Positions 60,232 to 64,000 of a DNA stretch of 64,000 bases are shown one piece after another. The notes under the pieces were generated by a model. The model was not told the origin of the DNA. It saw only the letters and a program-made list of their open reading frames with translations, and did no database searches. Numbering within the stretch: the stretch's first letter is position 1; each line of letters starts with the position of its first letter. A program made the position numbers and the translations under genes. Origin of the DNA: Haloferax sp. Q22 (GTDB lineage Archaea; Halobacteriota; Halobacteria; Halobacteriales; Haloferacaceae); NCBI RefSeq assembly GCF_001482285.1, contig NZ_LOEP01000027.1, positions 1 through 64,000 on the forward strand, read 5' to 3'.

Positions 60232-61143
60232 ATGGCCGCACAGACCGAGTCCGGCGAGGGCGGTGACGACGGGGGGCGAGCGGGCGACGCCCGGGCAGAC
60301 GGCGGTCTTCGGGACCGACTCGTCTACCTCGCGGTCCTCTCGCGCCCCCGATTCTGGCTCTACCTCGCCGGGCCCGTCGTCGTCGGCGTCGCGGCCGCCG
60401 CGAGCGCCCCGACCGACCTGTTCGGCCTCGAATCGGTCGCCCTGTTCGCGTACTTCCTCGTCCCCGCGAACGTCTTCCTCTACGGCGTCAACGACGTGTT
60501 CGACGCCGATGTGGACGAGGCGAACCCGAAGAAAGACGACCGCGAGGCCCGCTGGCGCGGCGACCCAGTAAATACCGCCGTCGTCGCCGGGAGTGGCCTG
60601 TTCGGACTCGGCCTGTTCGCCCTCGTTCCCCGGGTGGCGTGGCCGTGGCTCGCCGCGCACTTCTTCCTCGCCGTCGAGTACAGTGCCCCGCCGTTTCGGT
60701 TCAAGACGACGCCGCTTCTCGACTCGGTCTCGAACGGCCTGTACGTTCTGCCGGGCGTTGCCGCCTACGCGGCCGTTTCGGGGTCGAATCCCCCGATGCT
60801 CGCCGTCGCGGGCGCGTGGCTCTGGACGATGGGGATGCACACGTTCTCCGCGATTCCGGACATCGAACCCGACCGCGAGGCCGGTATTCGGACGACTGCG
60901 ACGGCCCTCGGCGAGCGCCGGACCTACTGGTACTGCGCCGCGACGTGGGGCCTCGCCGCCGTCGCATTCGCCGCGGTCGACCTCCGACTCGGCGCGCTCT
61001 TGGCGGCCTATCCGGTCGTCGTCCTCGGCATCGCCACCTCCGGCGTCGACGTGGACCGGGCGTACTGGTGGTACCCCGTCATCAACACCGTCGTCGGCAT
61101 GCTCATCACCCTCGGGGCACTCTGGAGGCTCGTCAATGGGTAA
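60232..61143 (+). CDS. lyeJ: Lycopene elongase, UbiA-family prenyltransferase
   Basis: Adds C5 isoprene units to lycopene on the way to C50 bacterioruberin and, in known homologues, also hydrates the 1,2 position. The 303-residue protein has about eight membrane helices. The two Asp-rich prenyl-diphosphate sites are NDVFDADVDEANPKK near residue 90 and PDIEPDREAGIRTTA near 205. An alternative GTG start overlapping the crtD stop (GTGA) would add four residues. The first 28 residues are a Gly/Asp-rich cytoplasmic tail. Confidence 0.92.
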   Translation: MAAQTESGEGGDDGGRAGDARADGGLRDRLVYLAVLSRPRFWLYLAGPVVVGVAAAASAPTDLFGLESVALFAYFLVPANVFLYGVNDVFDADVDEANPKKDDREARWRGDPVNTAVVAGSGLFGLGLFALVPRVAWPWLAAHFFLAVEYSAPPFRFKTTPLLDSVSNGLYVLPGVAAYAAVSGSNPPMLAVAGAWLWTMGMHTFSAIPDIEPDREAGIRTTATALGERRTYWYCAATWGLAAVAFAAVDLRLGALLAAYPVVVLGIATSGVDVDRAYWWYPVINTVVGMLITLGALWRLVNG

Positions 61144-61167
61144 AGGCGAGTCCCCGGAGGTACGTCC

Positions 61168-62049
61168 GTGAGCGCGAGCGACCTGCGGGCGCGGCTGCCG
61201 TCCACCCGCGGTGAGGCAGAGGCGGCGCTCGACCGACTGGTGCGCGACAACCGCTTTACCATCTCGGTGTTCTTCCCGCTGAACGGCGCGGTGCTCCTCG
61301 TCGCCAGCGCGATGGGCTGGCTCCCCGACCCGCTCGCGTTCAACGCGTTTCTCATCCTCCTCGGGACGCTCGTGATGCGCTCGCCGCTCATCGTGGGTGT
61401 CCTCCCGCTCGTGACCCGGCGGGCCGCCCTCGGCGTCGGCGCGCTCACCGCGTACGCCTACGCCATCGAGTACACCGGCGTCACCACGGGCTGGCCGTAC
61501 GGCTGGTTCCACTACGGCGTCGACCTCGGGCCGACGGTCGCCGGCGTTCCGGTCGGGCTGCCGGTGTTTTTCATCCCGCTCGTGATGAACGCCTACCTGC
61601 TGTGTCTGCTCCTGTTGGGCGACCGCGCCCGCAACGGGGTCGTCCGCCTCGGCGTCGTCATCGCGGCCGTCCTCGCCATGGACGTGGTGCTTGACCCCGG
61701 CGCGGTCGCGCTCGGCTTCTGGGAGTACTACCGCCTCGCCGACGACGCAGTGCTGTTCTACGGCGTCCCGCTTTCGAACTACGCCGGCTGGGTCGTCAGC
61801 GCGACCGTCGCCGTCGTCGCGCTCGACTGGTCGTTCGACCGCGAGGCGCTCCTCGCGCGACTCGACCGCACGGAGTTCATGCTCGACGACCTCGTGAGCT
61901 TCGTCATCCTCTGGGGCGGCATCAACGCGTGGTTCGGCAACTGGATTCCCGTCGCGGTCGCGGCGCTGTTCGGTGTCGGACTGCTCAAGACGGACCGGTT
62001 CGACTCGCGGCTCCTGCGGCTCCCGCGGCGGTTGCCGTGGCGCTCCTGA
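61168..62049 (+). CDS. cruF: Bisanhydrobacterioruberin hydratase
   Basis: Hydrates the ends of bisanhydrobacterioruberin to give bacterioruberin, the red C50 membrane carotenoid. The 293-residue protein has about seven helices and the family's polar membrane-embedded segments EYTGVTTGWPYGWFHYG, FFIPLVMNAYL, DVVLDPGAVALGFWEYYR and PLSNYAGWVVSA. The GTG start is preceded by a purine-rich CGGAGGT at 61154-61160, a Shine-Dalgarno-like site unusual in this window and consistent with its internal position in the operon. Confidence 0.92.
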   Translation: MSASDLRARLPSTRGEAEAALDRLVRDNRFTISVFFPLNGAVLLVASAMGWLPDPLAFNAFLILLGTLVMRSPLIVGVLPLVTRRAALGVGALTAYAYAIEYTGVTTGWPYGWFHYGVDLGPTVAGVPVGLPVFFIPLVMNAYLLCLLLLGDRARNGVVRLGVVIAAVLAMDVVLDPGAVALGFWEYYRLADDAVLFYGVPLSNYAGWVVSATVAVVALDWSFDREALLARLDRTEFMLDDLVSFVILWGGINAWFGNWIPVAVAALFGVGLLKTDRFDSRLLRLPRRLPWRS

Positions 62050-62080
62050 GCGTCGGTGTTCTCCGGCGGCTGTTCTGTTC

Positions 62081-63028
62081 TCAGTCCGACTCGACACCGC
62101 GACGACGGCCTCGATAGGCGGCCCCGAGCCGTTTCCACTTGAGCAGGCCGAAGCCGAGGAGGACGATGCCGAAGCCGAGGAGCGTGGTCGCGGTCACGGG
62201 CTCCGTGAACAGGAGCCAACTGTACACCGCCCCGAAGCCGGCGGTGGCGTAAGTGACGAGGTTGAGTTCGACCGAGCCGAGGCGGGGGAGAAGCGAGAAG
62301 TACAGCAGGTAGCTGACCGCGCTCGCGAAGACGCCGAGATAGACGAGCCCCGCGAGGCCCGCGAGCGATACGTCGACCTGCGCCAGCGACTCCGTCGGAC
62401 TCGCGGCGCTGGCGAGGTGGGTCACGGCGGCCCCGACGACCATCGCCCACGCGGTCTGGCCGGCGAACGGCATCTCGGCCTCGATTCGTTGGGTGAGCAC
62501 GCCGCCGAGCGCGAAGGACGCCGCGGCGAGCACGAGTATCGCCTGCCCCGCGGCGTTCGCGCCGAGGAGGTTCGACGGGTCAGGGTCGGTGATGACGACC
62601 AACCCGAGGAAGCCGACGGCGACGCCGAGGAGTTCGACCGGGCCGAACCGCTCGTCCGGGAGAAACAGCTTCGCGAATCCGACGGTCAGTATCGGAATCA
62701 GCCCCGCGAGCACCGACGCGACCGCGCTCGGGACGGTCTGCTGGCCGACGTTCTGGAGGACGCTGTAGCCCGCGAGCGACAGGAGTCCGGCCAGGGCGAC
62801 GACCGTCCAATAGCGGCCCGTTCGGGGTCGCCAGTAGTCGGTTCGCCACGCCGCGTACAGCAACAGGAGCGCCGCCCCGAGGTCGAGCCGGAGCGCGGCG
62901 TACAGAATCGGCGGGAACGACCCCAGACCGAACGTCACCGCGGGGTAGGTTCCGCCCCACATCGCGGCCAAGAGGACGAACAGGGCGGCGTTCCGATACC
63001 GACCGGCGAGGAACGACTCACCGACCAT
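62081..63028 (-). CDS. EamA-family (DMT) transporter
   Basis: A 315-residue protein of ten membrane helices in two EamA repeats. Repeat 1 begins LFVLLAAMWGGTYPAVTFGL and repeat 2 begins GQAILVLAAASFALGGVLTQ. The first repeat ends with LGVAVGFLGLVVI, the second with LLGFGIVLLGFGLLKWK. DMT members export amino acids, nucleotides or other metabolites; no specificity can be read. It is convergent with cruF. Confidence 0.9.
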   Translation of the reverse strand: MVGESFLAGRYRNAALFVLLAAMWGGTYPAVTFGLGSFPPILYAALRLDLGAALLLLYAAWRTDYWRPRTGRYWTVVALAGLLSLAGYSVLQNVGQQTVPSAVASVLAGLIPILTVGFAKLFLPDERFGPVELLGVAVGFLGLVVITDPDPSNLLGANAAGQAILVLAAASFALGGVLTQRIEAEMPFAGQTAWAMVVGAAVTHLASAASPTESLAQVDVSLAGLAGLVYLGVFASAVSYLLYFSLLPRLGSVELNLVTYATAGFGAVYSWLLFTEPVTATTLLGFGIVLLGFGLLKWKRLGAAYRGRRRGVESD

Positions 63029-63199
63029 GGTGGAGCGTCAGCCCGCGAGACGGAGGCCTGGCGGCGTCGATTGCGATAGTTCGGGTCGATTCCGCGGATA
63101 CGAGTCTCGGCCGGTCGCCGGTCGAACGCGATGCGTCTGCGCGTACGCTCATCACCGAAACCGACGCCTGCGATCTCGGAGAACTTACGGGTTAGTATG

Positions 63200-63934
63200 C
63201 TAACGTCCGTCGCCGCCCCCTGCGTTCGGCCGGTCGGTGTCGAGGCCGGCGAGAGCCGAGACGGCCGCCCCGAGGAGCTTTCGCTCCGCGCGACGGAGCG
63301 TCTTCGAGATAGCCACGTCGGAGACGCCGCACCGCTCGCCGAGGGAGGCGAGCGACTCGCTCCGGGGCGTCTCGTAGTAGCCGTGTTCGACCGCGGTTCG
63401 AAGCACCCGGGCCTCCGTCTCGGTGAGTCGCTCACAGCCGTCGAGGAGCGTCGCGGCCTCGTGGAAGTGGCGGAAGACGTCGGGCGCGACCGAGTCGTCG
63501 AGCGGCGTCTGCTCGACGACGGCGAGTTCGTAGCGACGGTCGAGCGAGTCGAGGGTCGCGGCCGCGGCGTGGGGGTCTGCGAACCCGAGGTGCCACCGCT
63601 CCCAGCCGTCTCTGTCGCGGAAAGGTGCGATGACCGCGCCGCCGTTGGCGAGGACCGTTTCGATGGCGACGGTCTCTTCGAGCACCACGTGAGCGGTCGC
63701 GTGCGAGCCGCGCTTCCGCTTCAGTTCGAAATAGCTGACGCCGTCGGCGTCTCTGAGCGCGCGAATACCGGCTTCCAACTGCGAGCGCCCCGGCGACGAG
63801 GCCTCGACCCAGAGGTCGCACCGGCCCGTCTCGGGCGAGAGATTCCAGTACGGCGTGGTCAGCGTCACGTCGTGCGCGGCGGTCACCCGTCCCAGCGGAC
63901 AGTTTAACCGGGTGTCGAGGGTGACGCGATGCAT
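63200..63934 (-). CDS. Bat-type HTH transcription regulator
   Basis: A 244-residue protein of the bacterio-opsin-activator family. The C-terminal 55 residues are the characteristic helix-turn-helix domain: LTETEARVLRTAVEHGYYET, then LASLGERCGVSDVAISKTLR and AERKLL. The first 170 residues form the GAF-like/ligand domain usual in shorter Bat homologues (YFELKRKRGSHATAHVVLEE). It may respond to oxygen or redox or a small ligand. It sits 1.2 kb from the carotenoid operon, separated by a transporter. Confidence 0.88.
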   Translation of the reverse strand: MHRVTLDTRLNCPLGRVTAAHDVTLTTPYWNLSPETGRCDLWVEASSPGRSQLEAGIRALRDADGVSYFELKRKRGSHATAHVVLEETVAIETVLANGGAVIAPFRDRDGWERWHLGFADPHAAAATLDSLDRRYELAVVEQTPLDDSVAPDVFRHFHEAATLLDGCERLTETEARVLRTAVEHGYYETPRSESLASLGERCGVSDVAISKTLRRAERKLLGAAVSALAGLDTDRPNAGGGDGR

Positions 63935-63956
63935 GCGGTAGACTCAGTCGGCAACC

Positions 63957-63965
63957 CAGTAAATG
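63957..63965 (-). promoter_or_regulatory. TATA-like element for the Bat-type regulator
   Basis: Reads CATTTACTG on the minus strand, 23-31 bases before the ATG at 63934. The remaining 35 bases to the window end show nothing else. Confidence 0.5.
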
Positions 63966-64000
63966 GTTTCGCGGAGAAATCGCCCGTTCTCAGTCCGAGC

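Noticed and set aside
60184-62097. A 637-codon open frame antisense to lyeJ and cruF
   Set aside because: Composition is a shadow of the membrane-protein codons (Arg/Asp/Glu/Gly/Val repeats) with no domain; the sense genes are well supported.
1-64000. Insertion sequence, integrase, provirus, CRISPR array or defence island
   Set aside because: No transposase or integrase motif, no regularly spaced repeats and no nuclease/helicase cluster were found. The only repeat debris is at the tRNA-Gly locus.

Overview
The window is a stretch of haloarchaeal core chromosome, most likely from Haloferax or a close relative. Five things point there. The DNA is GC-rich with GC-biased third codon positions. 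The predicted proteins are strongly acidic. Promoters look archaeal: short AT-rich TATA-like elements about 25-30 bases before start codons, so many transcripts should be leaderless. The ribosomal proteins are archaeal types (S4e, L19e, L32e). Finally there are haloarchaeal marker genes: a class I HMG-CoA reductase, the bacterioruberin carotenoid genes, a Bat-type HTH regulator and a PGF-CTERM surface protein. Genus-level placement is inference from gene order recalled from Haloferax volcanii, not from a search.

Layout. 1-8.2 kb: methionine aminopeptidase, a PPP-type phosphoesterase, polyphosphate kinase, a Tat lipoprotein, an E1alpha/E1beta/free-lipoyl-protein 2-oxoacid dehydrogenase operon and a small hydrolase. 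8.2-20.8 kb: an FNT channel fused to two universal-stress domains, a FrnE/DsbA-like protein, SDR and asparaginase-type enzymes, NADP isocitrate dehydrogenase, two tandem paralogous membrane proteins, a cupin, a zinc-ribbon/winged-helix protein, HMG-CoA reductase and an amidohydrolase. 20.8-24.5 kb: the complete de novo NAD operon nadA-nadB-nadC, preceded by two copies of a 17-bp near-palindrome. 24.5-33.5 kb: transporter, pyrF, membrane-anchored J-domain protein, GTPBP1-like GTPase, methenyl-tetrahydropterin cyclohydrolase, and several small membrane or zinc-ribbon proteins. 33.5-34.2 kb: a gene-poor stretch of about 690 bases with two tandem tRNA-Gly(GCC) genes and repeat debris.

34.2-48.5 kb is the S10/spc ribosomal superoperon with an upstream SPOUT RNA methyltransferase: L3-L4-L23-L2-S19-L22-S3-L29-Rnp1-S17-L14-L24-S4e-L5-S14-S8-L6-L32e-L19e-L18-S5-L30-L15-SecY. 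Its genes are separated by 0-4 bases or overlap. 48.5-58.6 kb: a DEDD exonuclease, hydrolases, an archaeal ornithine cyclodeaminase-type enzyme, lipoproteins, a UspA protein, a PGF-CTERM surface protein with a small membrane partner, a PurD-like ATP-grasp enzyme, a ZIP metal transporter and an SDR. 58.7-62.0 kb: the carotenoid operon crtD-lyeJ-cruF, then an EamA transporter and a Bat-type HTH regulator.

No insertion sequence, integrase, provirus, CRISPR array or recognisable defence island is visible. The window is largely ordinary housekeeping DNA. The most novel-looking signals are small: the paired operators before nadA, the tRNA-derived repeat region at 33.55-33.77 kb, the E2-less dehydrogenase operon, the FNT-USP-USP fusion, and a few uncharacterised translationally coupled small genes. 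Apart from the stretch around the tRNAs, every intergenic gap is shorter than 300 bases.
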